Both the position numbers and the translations under genes were made by a program. Below the pieces are notes generated by a model. That model was not told the origin of the DNA. It saw only the letters and a program-made list of their open reading frames with translations, and searched no databases. Source: Dyella sp. RRB7 (GTDB lineage Bacteria > Pseudomonadota > Gammaproteobacteria > Xanthomonadales > Rhodanobacteraceae). From it: a DNA stretch of 64,000 nucleotides. The DNA lies in assembly GCF_022761115.1 (NCBI RefSeq), contig NZ_JAKWJS010000001.1:1054001-1118000 (forward strand), given 5' to 3'. Of this stretch, positions 36,207-43,456 are shown piece after piece (position 1 is the first letter of the stretch; each line of letters starts with the position of its first letter).

Positions 36207-36902
36207 ATGACTCAACCCTATCGCCCGCTGGCGACCTTCGGCGCCCTGCTCGGCTGGTTCGGGCTGGTGCTGCAGTTCTGGCTGTCGATCCAGCTGACCG
36301 AGGCGCAGGGCCAGGGCGCGCTGGCCGGCGTGTGGTTGTTCCTGGCCTTCTACACCATTCTCACCAACCTGCTCGTGGCGATGGCATTGACTGCCGCGGC
36401 GCGGGGGCCGCAAGGGGCGATCACGCGCTTCCTGTTGCGTCCCGGCGTGCAGACGGCGCTGGCGATGAGCATTGCCATCGTCGGCCTGATCTACAACCCG
36501 ATGTTGCGCCAGCTGTGGCATCCCGAAGGCTGGCAATTGGTGGCCGATGCGATCGCGCACGACATCATGCCGCCGCTGTACCTGCTGTACTGGTGGCTGG
36601 CGGTGCCCAAGCGCGGGCTGCGCTGGCCGCAGGTGCTGGTGTGGCAAAGTTATCCGGCGGCTTATTTCGTCTACGTGCTGCTGCGCGGCGCCGTGGACGG
36701 CTGGTATCCGTACCCGTTCCTCGATGTGCGCACGCTGGGTTATGGGCAGGTGCTGGTGGATGCTGTTTTCGTCATGCTGGCCTTTATCGCCGTCGCGCTC
36801 GTGCTGGTGGCGCTGGGGCATTGGCAGGCGCGCCGCGAGGCCTATGCAGCGCGCTTTGCGCCGATTCAGGCCGTGCGCAGGTCTTCCAGCACCGAGCCGT
36901 AG
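36207..36902 (+). CDS. Pr6Pr-type integral membrane protein
   Basis: A 231-residue protein with six predicted helices (about 8-28, 45-66, 80-100, 120-140, 150-170, 190-215), widely called Pr6Pr family. Conserved motifs include FLAFYTILTNLLVAM and DIMPPLYLLYWW. I chose ATG 36207, since a longer frame would start within a repetitive Arg-rich stretch. Its last 37 bases overlap the convergent glutathione S-transferase gene. Cargo and role unknown. Confidence 0.83.
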   Translation: MTQPYRPLATFGALLGWFGLVLQFWLSIQLTEAQGQGALAGVWLFLAFYTILTNLLVAMALTAAARGPQGAITRFLLRPGVQTALAMSIAIVGLIYNPMLRQLWHPEGWQLVADAIAHDIMPPLYLLYWWLAVPKRGLRWPQVLVWQSYPAAYFVYVLLRGAVDGWYPYPFLDVRTLGYGQVLVDAVFVMLAFIAVALVLVALGHWQARREAYAARFAPIQAVRRSSSTEP

Positions 36903-37549
36903 TGACGGGTTTCTTCCTCGTGTGCCTGGTCGCGCCAGCTTTCGGCAAGGGCGGCGGCGTACCAGCGGCGCATGGACGGCAACGCCAGTAGCCGCTGGGC
37001 ATAGTCGGCCGCCGGGGCATCGAGCTCAAGGCCATAGGTCTGCACGCGGAAGGCCACCGGCGCGAAGAACGCATCCACCGCCGTAAAGGCCTTGCCGGCC
37101 AGATACGGTCCGCCAAAGCGCTGCAGCCCCTCGCACCAGAGCTCGTTGATGCGCGCGAGGTCGGCCTTCAACGCCGGACCGATCTCACGCAGACGCACGC
37201 GGATGCCGCAGTTCATGCCGCACTGATCGCGCAGCGTGGCAAAGCCGGAGTGCATTTCCGCCGAGGCACAGCGCGCCCAAACCCGCGCTTCACGATCGGA
37301 CGGCCAGACGGCCGGATGGCTTTCGGCGAGATACTCGGTGATGGCCAGCGAATCCCACACCACCGTGGCGCCGTCGCGCAGGCAGGGCACACGACCGTTG
37401 GGCGAGAAGGCGCGAAATGTGTGCCAATTGGAACCCTGCCCAAACGGCACGATCTTTTCCTCGAACGGAATGGCCAGCTCGCTGAGCAGCACCCACGGGC
37501 GCAACGACCACGAGGAGTAGTTCTTGTTGGCGATATACAGCGAGAGCAT
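36866..37549 (-). CDS. glutathione S-transferase family protein
   Basis: A 227-residue cytosolic protein. The thioredoxin-like N-domain begins MLSLYIANKNYSSWSLRPW (Ser/Tyr glutathione site near 11-14), followed by GRVPCLRDG (cis-Pro) and WDSLAITEYLAE (Ser contact). A helical C-domain follows from about residue 90. Related bacterial enzymes conjugate or reduce small electrophiles. It lies 12 bases after the EamA transporter gene stop, so the two may be cotranscribed, suggesting detoxification plus export. Its end overlaps the convergent Pr6Pr gene by 37 bases. Confidence 0.88.
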   Translation of the reverse strand: MLSLYIANKNYSSWSLRPWVLLSELAIPFEEKIVPFGQGSNWHTFRAFSPNGRVPCLRDGATVVWDSLAITEYLAESHPAVWPSDREARVWARCASAEMHSGFATLRDQCGMNCGIRVRLREIGPALKADLARINELWCEGLQRFGGPYLAGKAFTAVDAFFAPVAFRVQTYGLELDAPAADYAQRLLALPSMRRWYAAALAESWRDQAHEEETRHYGSVLEDLRTA

Positions 37550-37561
37550 GGGTAGCCTTCC

Positions 37562-38488
37562 TCAGTGCGATTTGGCTTGCGCCACGGTAGCGGCAGGTGC
37601 GATCGGCGCAGACGCGCGGCGCCTTGCATTGGCCAGCACCACGCCGCCCACGGTGATGACGCCGCCGACCAGGGTCAACAGGGTCGGGCGCTCGCCCAGC
37701 CATACCCAGCCGATCAGCACCGCGATCGGTGGCGAGAAGTAGATGAAGCTGCTCACCTGCGAGGCGGAGGCGCGATGCAGCGCGGCGTTCCACGCCACAT
37801 AGCCGATGAAGGTAGGCGCGATACCCAGCCATAGCAACGCGTAGATATGCGTGGCAGGTGCCACCGCCAGCGCATGCGGCAAACCCAGCCCGAACGGCAA
37901 GGTGCCCAGCGTGCCGGCAAAAAAGGTGAACGCGGTGACGCCCAGCATGCTGTTGCGCACGAAGAATGGCTTCTGCCCCACGAAGAAGATCGCCGACGAC
38001 AGCACGCTCACCAGCACCAGCGCTGCCATCGGCTCCACTTTCACCTGCTTGCCGCTGGTCAGCACCACCACCACCACGCCGACCAGCGCGACGGCCAGCC
38101 CGGTCAGGGTGCGGGGCGACAGGCGCTCACGCAGCCAGATCGCCGACAGCGCAGCGGTGGCGGCGGGGACCAGCGAGATGAGGATGGCGGCGGTGCCACT
38201 GGCCACACGGGTTTCGGCAGTGTTGAGGCAGAGGTGATAGGTGGTGAGGCCAATCACGCCAAGCGCAGCCAGCGGCAACCAGTCACGCCGCGCCGGCAAC
38301 GGCACCCGCTTCACCGCCAGCAACACGGCAAAGCACAGCGAGCCGATGGCCAGGCGCGCCAGTGCCACCTCGCCAGGCGTGAACGAAGCCAGCGCATAGG
38401 CGATCGCGGCATAAGCCGACGACCAGGTAAGCAGGGCGATGCCGATATAGCTGAGGGCACGCCCGTCCAGGCGTTCCGGGGTCTGCAT
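37562..38488 (-). CDS. EamA/DMT-family exporter
   Basis: A 308-residue inner-membrane protein with ten helices in two EamA repeats (about 12-140 and 150-290). The first-repeat segment LLTWSSAYAAIAYALASFTPGEVALARLAIG and the second-repeat end LGERPTLLTLVGGVITVGGVVLAN are typical. It probably exports amino acids or related metabolites. ATG 38488 is chosen; a longer frame would run back over the AsnC regulator gene on the other strand. It is divergent from that regulator, an arrangement common for amino-acid exporters. Confidence 0.87.
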   Translation of the reverse strand: MQTPERLDGRALSYIGIALLTWSSAYAAIAYALASFTPGEVALARLAIGSLCFAVLLAVKRVPLPARRDWLPLAALGVIGLTTYHLCLNTAETRVASGTAAILISLVPAATAALSAIWLRERLSPRTLTGLAVALVGVVVVVLTSGKQVKVEPMAALVLVSVLSSAIFFVGQKPFFVRNSMLGVTAFTFFAGTLGTLPFGLGLPHALAVAPATHIYALLWLGIAPTFIGYVAWNAALHRASASQVSSFIYFSPPIAVLIGWVWLGERPTLLTLVGGVITVGGVVLANARRRASAPIAPAATVAQAKSH

Positions 38489-38575
38489 GGGGTGGATTCC
38501 GGGTGGAGGGAAACGTGCGCATCGTAAGTCGGGCCGGCGTGCGCTTGAATGATGAATCAGCGTACGATGGTGATG

Positions 38576-38593
38576 TTTCGCCAACGATCGAAA
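38576..38593. promoter_or_regulatory. inverted repeat, possible AsnC/Lrp-type site
   Basis: TTTCG (38576-38580) and CGAAA (38589-38593) flank 8 bases, seven bases before the regulator ATG. A second pair, CATCGTA (38520-38526) and TACGATG (38563-38569), lies just upstream. Both fall in the 111-bp divergent gap between exporter and regulator, where autoregulation and exporter control would be expected. Confidence 0.4.
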
Positions 38594-38599
38594 TGTCCA

Positions 38600-39109
38600 A
38601 TGAACGCCGCCACCTTTGAATCGAAACCAGTTTGGGACGCTACGGATTGGCAGCTGCTGGAGGCCCTGCAGCAGGACGCGCGCCTGGGCTACGCGGAGCT
38701 GGGACGCAAGGTGCGCCTGTCCGCCCCGGCCGTGGCCGAGCGCGTGAAGCGGCTGGAGGAAGCGGGCGTGATCGCCGGCTATCGCGCGGTGGTCAACCCG
38801 CGCAAGCTGGGCTACGAGATCGACGCCATGATCCGGTTGCGCTGCGACGGCGGCATCTGCGCCCGCGTGGGCTCGCTGGTGGCCGACATTCCCGAGGTGC
38901 TCGACTGTCGCCGCCTGGCCGGCGAAGACTCGGCCCTGTTGCGCGTGGTGGCGATGTCCATATCGCATCTGGAAGCGGTGCTGGACCGCCTGCTGAAGAT
39001 CCACGCCAGCATCAGCACCACCACCCTGGTGGTGCTGCAGACACCGCACGAGAATCGCCCGCTGACACGCACGATGTGGAATGCGGGGCGAGCCCTGATG
39101 CAGGACTAG
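38600..39109 (+). CDS. Lrp/AsnC-family transcription regulator
   Basis: A 169-residue regulator. A winged helix-turn-helix lies at about 12-65, with LLEALQQDARLGYAELGRKV and LSAPAVAERVKRLEEAGVI. A RAM effector domain follows (about 75-150) with VLDCRRLAGEDSALLRVV. ATG 38600 is chosen over an upstream ATG that adds 17 residues. It probably senses an amino acid and controls the divergent EamA exporter. The long gap with the CRP-type site begins after its stop. Confidence 0.9.
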   Translation: MNAATFESKPVWDATDWQLLEALQQDARLGYAELGRKVRLSAPAVAERVKRLEEAGVIAGYRAVVNPRKLGYEIDAMIRLRCDGGICARVGSLVADIPEVLDCRRLAGEDSALLRVVAMSISHLEAVLDRLLKIHASISTTTLVVLQTPHENRPLTRTMWNAGRALMQD

Positions 39110-39253
39110 TAACCTGCGCAAGCTCTTTCGAACCGGGTGGGCGGCCCGCTGGCGCGGTTTCGGGGTCCTACACATCATCTTGACGGTGTGATCGGCGACG
39201 CTACGTGGCGCTCGCCTTCGGTACCCGATCCGCAGGGGCGTTGCCCTCTCACC

Positions 39254-39275
39254 AAATGTGATGCGCATCACATAT
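39254..39275. promoter_or_regulatory. CRP/Clp-type binding site
   Basis: The core TGTGATGCGCATCACA (39257-39272) is a perfect palindrome matching the TGTGA-N6-TCACA consensus. AAA before it and TAT after it extend the match to the 22-base canonical form. In this order the CRP homologue is Clp. The site lies 282 bases upstream of the MASE1 gene and 145 bases after the AsnC gene stop. Confidence 0.75.
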
Positions 39276-39493
39276 TTGCGAATGAGCAGAACGTCGGCAA
39301 TGCATTTGTTGCGGCTGAGATCAACGGCACGTGACACGCTTTACCCAGCGCCAAAATGCGCGGGGATGAGCAGGGTACCAACGGCGCGCCTCATGGATCC
39401 GGAGGCGCAATCGCTTACGAAGGTCAGCGCGATCCGATTGGGTTAGCATGCTTGGTGGTGCGGGGCGTGCGAGACATCTTGGGGCCCCAGTGA

Positions 39494-39516
39494 ACCGCCC
39501 GGTCAGACCAGGCGGT
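39494..39516. promoter_or_regulatory. near-perfect palindrome before the MASE1 start
   Basis: ACCGCC (39494-39499) and GGCGGT (39511-39516) enclose GGTC (39501-39504) and GACC (39506-39509) around a central A, leaving one mismatched pair (39500 with 39510). It ends 38 bases before the ATG, so it could be an operator over the promoter or a leader hairpin. Confidence 0.5.
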
Positions 39517-39554
39517 CGGCAGGAAAAGGGGATTCCGTCCAGCAAGGGGTGGAT

Positions 39555-41174
39555 ATGCAGAAGGGAACAGGGGTGTCGTTCTGGCTTCGCCAAATAGCCG
39601 TGGCCGTAGGCTACGCCGTTATCGTGTCGCTCTTCCGCGAACTGTCGATATCGCATTGGCTGCTCCTGTGCGGGCTGCATATTTCCGTGCTGCTGCTGAT
39701 GCCTTATCGCTATTGGCCGGCACTGCTGGTGGGCGAGACGGCGTCGCTAAGCTATCTGAGCATCACGTGCCTTGACCAATTTGGCATGACCTGGGCGCTG
39801 TGCAATGCCGTGCCAACGCTCGCTTTCACCATGCCCGTGGTCTATTTCTTTCGGGAACGTTGGCGTGTCCTTCCTAATCGCACGGCCGTCAACATGGCCC
39901 CACTGCTCGCGTGCATCTTACTGGTGGCGATGCTGAGGACAGCAAACAGCCTCGGCATGCTGGCGATAACCAAGCTCCCTGAAGGCTACCCTTCCATCAA
40001 CTATGAGTTCCTGGCCAGCCAGTGGGCACTTGGCAATTACATGGGCGCCCTGACGATTGTTCCAATCGTGCTGGTGATTCATCAGGTGCTTCAGGGGACT
40101 TCCTGGCGTGCGCTCGGCACGACATTCCTTAAGAGCCGGCTGGCGATGGAATGCCTATTCCTGCTGGTGCCCACGCTGGCCTTCCTGGTGGGTCTTGGCC
40201 TGAGTGCATCCTCCACTGCACATACGCGACAGCTCGCCCAGCTGGCAATGTTCCTCCCCGTGGTATGGCTTACGCTCCGTTACGGCTGGCAGGGTGCGGC
40301 CGTGGGCGGCACGCTGGCAAGTCTCGCCGTGATCGTGCTGATGCCGAAGATGTTCGACGCCGATACGCTGAATGCCCAGGTATTCATCGCGTTCATCATC
40401 TCGACCATGCTGATCATGGGCGCCCGCATCGGTGCACTGAATCACCAGGCGCAACGGGAGCGCACCGACATGCGCATGGCGTTGGCCTTGGCACAACGCA
40501 ACATGCAGCATGGCGAAGTGCAGCTGCGCATGACCTCGCAGTCGCTGGAGCAGGTTCGCGAAACCGTGCATGCGGTCTACAACGTGATGCTTGGGCGCCT
40601 GAAGCACATGGCTCCCGTCTTCGATGACCGCACTTACCGCCGGCAGGCCCTGGTAGCGCAGGACCAGCTGTATCGCCTGGCAGACAGCCTGTGCCCCGTA
40701 ACCAGCGAACGCGGACTACCGGGCGTGCTGCGCGAGGGACCTATCGCTCGCGTGCTCCAAGAAACCGGCGTGGCCTACTGGTGCGACTTGCGCGGCCCGG
40801 TGAGCATGCTCTCGTCCACCATTCATCTGGCTATCTATCGCCTTGTCTGCGAGGCCGTTGCCGATGGTTGCGCGCGCAGGGATATCAGCAATATTCGCGT
40901 ACAGGTTCGCTGTGGCCGGCGTGGCGATCGCCGCTGGAGCGTGGTTCGTGTCAATTTGCGGTCTGAGCCCGAGCGCCTGGCCGGAGTCCGGTGGGACGAG
41001 CTGCTGCCACGCGTGCTGCGCACCGCGACGGGACTCGGCTGGCCAGCCATCGAAGACCGCGCCGCCACGTTCGAAGGCAGGGCTCGCGAGCATCTGATAT
41101 CGGGCGGACGCTGCATCAGCGTGATCCTCTATGACCCGGAATACCCTGGCAGCGTCGAGCGCCGCCAGGGTTGA
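39555..41174 (+). CDS. MASE1-like membrane sensor with degenerate kinase-like C-terminus
   Basis: A 539-residue protein. Residues about 8-290 are eight or so helices in MASE1 style (GYAVIVSLFRELSISHWLLL, RYWPALLVGETASL, GNYMGALTIVP). A coiled segment (about 300-345) follows, then a helical DHp-like region and an ATPase-like piece with TIHLAIYRLVCEAVADGC. The expected phosphorylated His is not visible, the N-box Asn is replaced by Asp (CEAVADG instead of EALxN), and no G1 (DxGxG) motif is present. It looks like a pseudokinase or scaffold rather than a working kinase. ATG 39555 with AAGGGG is preferred over GTG 39549. Convergent with the next gene. Confidence 0.72.
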   Translation: MQKGTGVSFWLRQIAVAVGYAVIVSLFRELSISHWLLLCGLHISVLLLMPYRYWPALLVGETASLSYLSITCLDQFGMTWALCNAVPTLAFTMPVVYFFRERWRVLPNRTAVNMAPLLACILLVAMLRTANSLGMLAITKLPEGYPSINYEFLASQWALGNYMGALTIVPIVLVIHQVLQGTSWRALGTTFLKSRLAMECLFLLVPTLAFLVGLGLSASSTAHTRQLAQLAMFLPVVWLTLRYGWQGAAVGGTLASLAVIVLMPKMFDADTLNAQVFIAFIISTMLIMGARIGALNHQAQRERTDMRMALALAQRNMQHGEVQLRMTSQSLEQVRETVHAVYNVMLGRLKHMAPVFDDRTYRRQALVAQDQLYRLADSLCPVTSERGLPGVLREGPIARVLQETGVAYWCDLRGPVSMLSSTIHLAIYRLVCEAVADGCARRDISNIRVQVRCGRRGDRRWSVVRVNLRSEPERLAGVRWDELLPRVLRTATGLGWPAIEDRAATFEGRAREHLISGGRCISVILYDPEYPGSVERRQG

Positions 41175-41187
41175 TCCCGCCACATCT

Positions 41188-41643
41188 TCACTGGTTGCGG
41201 TTGTTGCACTGGATGGGATCACAGGTCGACGTAGCCATAAGCTGCACCGTGCCATCTGTCTTCGGCGTGGCGGTCACCTGCACGGCAGCGTCCTGATACA
41301 CCGTGGTCGGCGCCGCTGCCGGCTGCGCGGTCGTGGTCACGGCAGCAGGCTGCTGCGGGGTGGTCACCAGCTGCGCGAAGGCGCCGATCGGCAAGGTGAT
41401 GAACTGGCCATTGGCGGTGCCGACGGCGCCGATGACGTTGCCGTTCTGGTCGTTGACCTGGACGTACTCGATACCACCGAGAACAAACACATAGGCGTGC
41501 CAGTTCGGGCTGGCGCTCACGTCGGTGGCATTCGGCCAGGATTGCCCGAGGCCGGTAGCCGGCGGGGCAGCCAAGGCTGCACCCGACAGACCCGTCAGCA
41601 GGAGCCCTGCGAGCGCCGCACGGCGCAGATGTGTCTTCGACAT
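41188..41643 (-). CDS. secreted protein of unknown function
   Basis: About 151 residues with a Sec signal peptide (MSKTHLRRAALAGLLLTGLSG, cleaved near ALAA). The core contains SWPNATDVSASPNWHAYVFV and VQVNDQNGNVIGAVGTANGQ. A Pro/Thr-rich linker follows, and the end carries CDPIQC, a possible disulfide pair. I do not recognise the family. ATG 41643 has AGGGG 7 bases upstream; ATG 41649 is also possible. Divergent from the S10 peptidase genes. Confidence 0.72.
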   Translation of the reverse strand: MSKTHLRRAALAGLLLTGLSGAALAAPPATGLGQSWPNATDVSASPNWHAYVFVLGGIEYVQVNDQNGNVIGAVGTANGQFITLPIGAFAQLVTTPQQPAAVTTTAQPAAAPTTVYQDAAVQVTATPKTDGTVQLMATSTCDPIQCNNRNQ

Positions 41644-41891
41644 GGTCATTCCCCTCTCTGTGTGGTGATGACGCCTTCAGGCGCCTCCGGAATGTAGCAC
41701 TTGAACGCCCTCAGGCTAGCCGGGGCTTCATCACGGTTTGGTGGACTGCCGCAGCCGGGCGCCCACACGAATGGCCGTCCGCGGCGCACGGTCCGGCGGG
41801 GGTCAACCAGTACTTTTGTCACGGTCGCCCCCCGGCCGCGATGCGCATACTCGACCCTGATGACATCGATCCAATGACACGGGGAGTTTGC

Positions 41892-43433
41892 ATGCGTCGT
41901 CTGTTGTACTTGCTGCTGGGTGCCGGCGTTGCGCTGTCACCCGGCGCCACCCTGCTGGCCAAGGACGCGCCCGCCGAAAAATCCGCCGCCAGCAAGGACG
42001 AAGACGTCCAGGCCCCCACCACCGAAACAGCCGTGCGCACCAAACACAGCGTGAGCATCGGCGGCCGCTCGGTCGCCTATACGGCCACCGCCGGCACGCT
42101 GATCATTCGCGACGACAAGGGACAGCCGCAGGCCAGCGTGTTCTACGTGGCCTATACGGTGGACAACGGCAAGCCGGAGAAGCGGCCGGTCACCTTCCTC
42201 TACAACGGTGGCCCGGGCTCTTCCAGCATGTGGCTGCACATGGGCTCGTTCGCGCCGGTGCGCATCGAAACGGCCAGCCCCGCCGCCACCGCGCCCGCGC
42301 CGTACAAGCTGGTGCCCAACAACGACAGCCTGCTCGACAAGACCGACCTCGTCTTCATCGACGCGGTGGGCACCGGTTACTCGCGCCCGGTAGGCAAGGC
42401 CGAGGGCAAGGACTTCTGGGGCGTGGACCAGGATATCTCCGCCTTCAGCCGCGCCATCCAGCGCTACGTGACGCTCAACCATCGCTGGAACTCGCCCAAG
42501 TTCCTCTACGGCGAAAGCTACGGCACCACGCGCTCGGCCGCACTGGTGGATGCGCTGCAGGACAAGGGCATGTCGTTCAACGGCGTGATCCTGATGTCCT
42601 CCATCCTCAACTACGGCGTGCGCATGCCGGGCTACGACGAGATGTATATCGGCTACGTGCCCAGCTATGCGGCCGCGGCCTGGTATCACAACAAGCTGGC
42701 CAACAAGCCCGCCGACCTCAAGGCCTACCTGGACCAGGTGCGTGCCTTTGCGCGCGGCCCCTATGCCACCGCACTGGCCAAGGGCCAGGATGTGCCGCCA
42801 GCCGAGGCCGATGCGGTAGCCCGCCAGCTCGCCGGCTATACCGGGTTGCCGGTGGACTACATCAAGGAGGCGAACCTGCGCATCGATCCGTCGCGCTTCC
42901 GCAAGGAGCTGTTGCGCAACGAGCGCCGCACCATCGGTCGTTACGATGCACGCTTCGAAGGCGTGGATGAAGACGCGGCCGGCGAAGTACCCGGCTACGA
43001 CGCCTCCGACACCGGCATCAGCGGCGCCTTTGTCACCGCGTTCAACGACTACGTCGTCAGCCAGCTGAACTATCACAGCGAGCTGGAATATCGCCCGACC
43101 TTTGGCGACATCGGCAAGGACTGGGACTGGAAGCACCAGGCCGCCGGCATCAAGCGCCCGCTGCCCACCGCTTATGTCGCCGGCGACCTGGCGCACGCCA
43201 TGCGCACCAATCCCCATCTGCAGGTGCTGTCGGTGAACGGCTACTACGACTTCGCCACGCCGTTCTTCATCACCGAGTACGACCTGTCGCACATGAACCT
43301 CGAGCCATCGCTGCGCGACCACGTGCACTTCGTGTACTACCCCTCGGGACACATGATTTATCTGAATACCGAAGCGCTGCAGCAGCTCAAGGGCGACCTG
43401 GCCCGCTACTACGACGACACCACCCACTCCTGA
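41892..43433 (+). CDS. secreted S10-family serine carboxypeptidase (copy 1)
   Basis: A 513-residue exported protein. After a signal peptide (about 1-22) come an oxyanion-hole segment NGGPGSSSMW (about 106), the nucleophile in GESYGT (Ser209), Asp453 in VNGYYDFATPF and His487 in PSGHMIY: the full S10 triad. S10 enzymes release C-terminal amino acids, best under acidic conditions. GGGGAG lies 5 bases before the ATG. A close paralogue follows after 23 bases. With the Tat phosphoesterase and M1 peptidase it forms an extracytoplasmic digestion cluster. Confidence 0.9.
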   Translation: MRRLLYLLLGAGVALSPGATLLAKDAPAEKSAASKDEDVQAPTTETAVRTKHSVSIGGRSVAYTATAGTLIIRDDKGQPQASVFYVAYTVDNGKPEKRPVTFLYNGGPGSSSMWLHMGSFAPVRIETASPAATAPAPYKLVPNNDSLLDKTDLVFIDAVGTGYSRPVGKAEGKDFWGVDQDISAFSRAIQRYVTLNHRWNSPKFLYGESYGTTRSAALVDALQDKGMSFNGVILMSSILNYGVRMPGYDEMYIGYVPSYAAAAWYHNKLANKPADLKAYLDQVRAFARGPYATALAKGQDVPPAEADAVARQLAGYTGLPVDYIKEANLRIDPSRFRKELLRNERRTIGRYDARFEGVDEDAAGEVPGYDASDTGISGAFVTAFNDYVVSQLNYHSELEYRPTFGDIGKDWDWKHQAAGIKRPLPTAYVAGDLAHAMRTNPHLQVLSVNGYYDFATPFFITEYDLSHMNLEPSLRDHVHFVYYPSGHMIYLNTEALQQLKGDLARYYDDTTHS

Positions 43434-43456
43434 GCCGTACCGGAGACGCTTTCCCC

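Larger units (their letters stand above)
39110..39554. other. 445-bp gene-free upstream region of the MASE1 sensor
   Basis: Short frames here look non-coding. The region contains a perfect CRP-type palindrome (39254-39275), a self-complementary TGGGGCCCCA near 39479-39489, and a near-perfect palindrome at 39494-39516, followed by the ribosome-binding site AAGGGG. The -35/-10 boxes are not clear. Its length and site density suggest a multi-input promoter. Confidence 0.5.
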
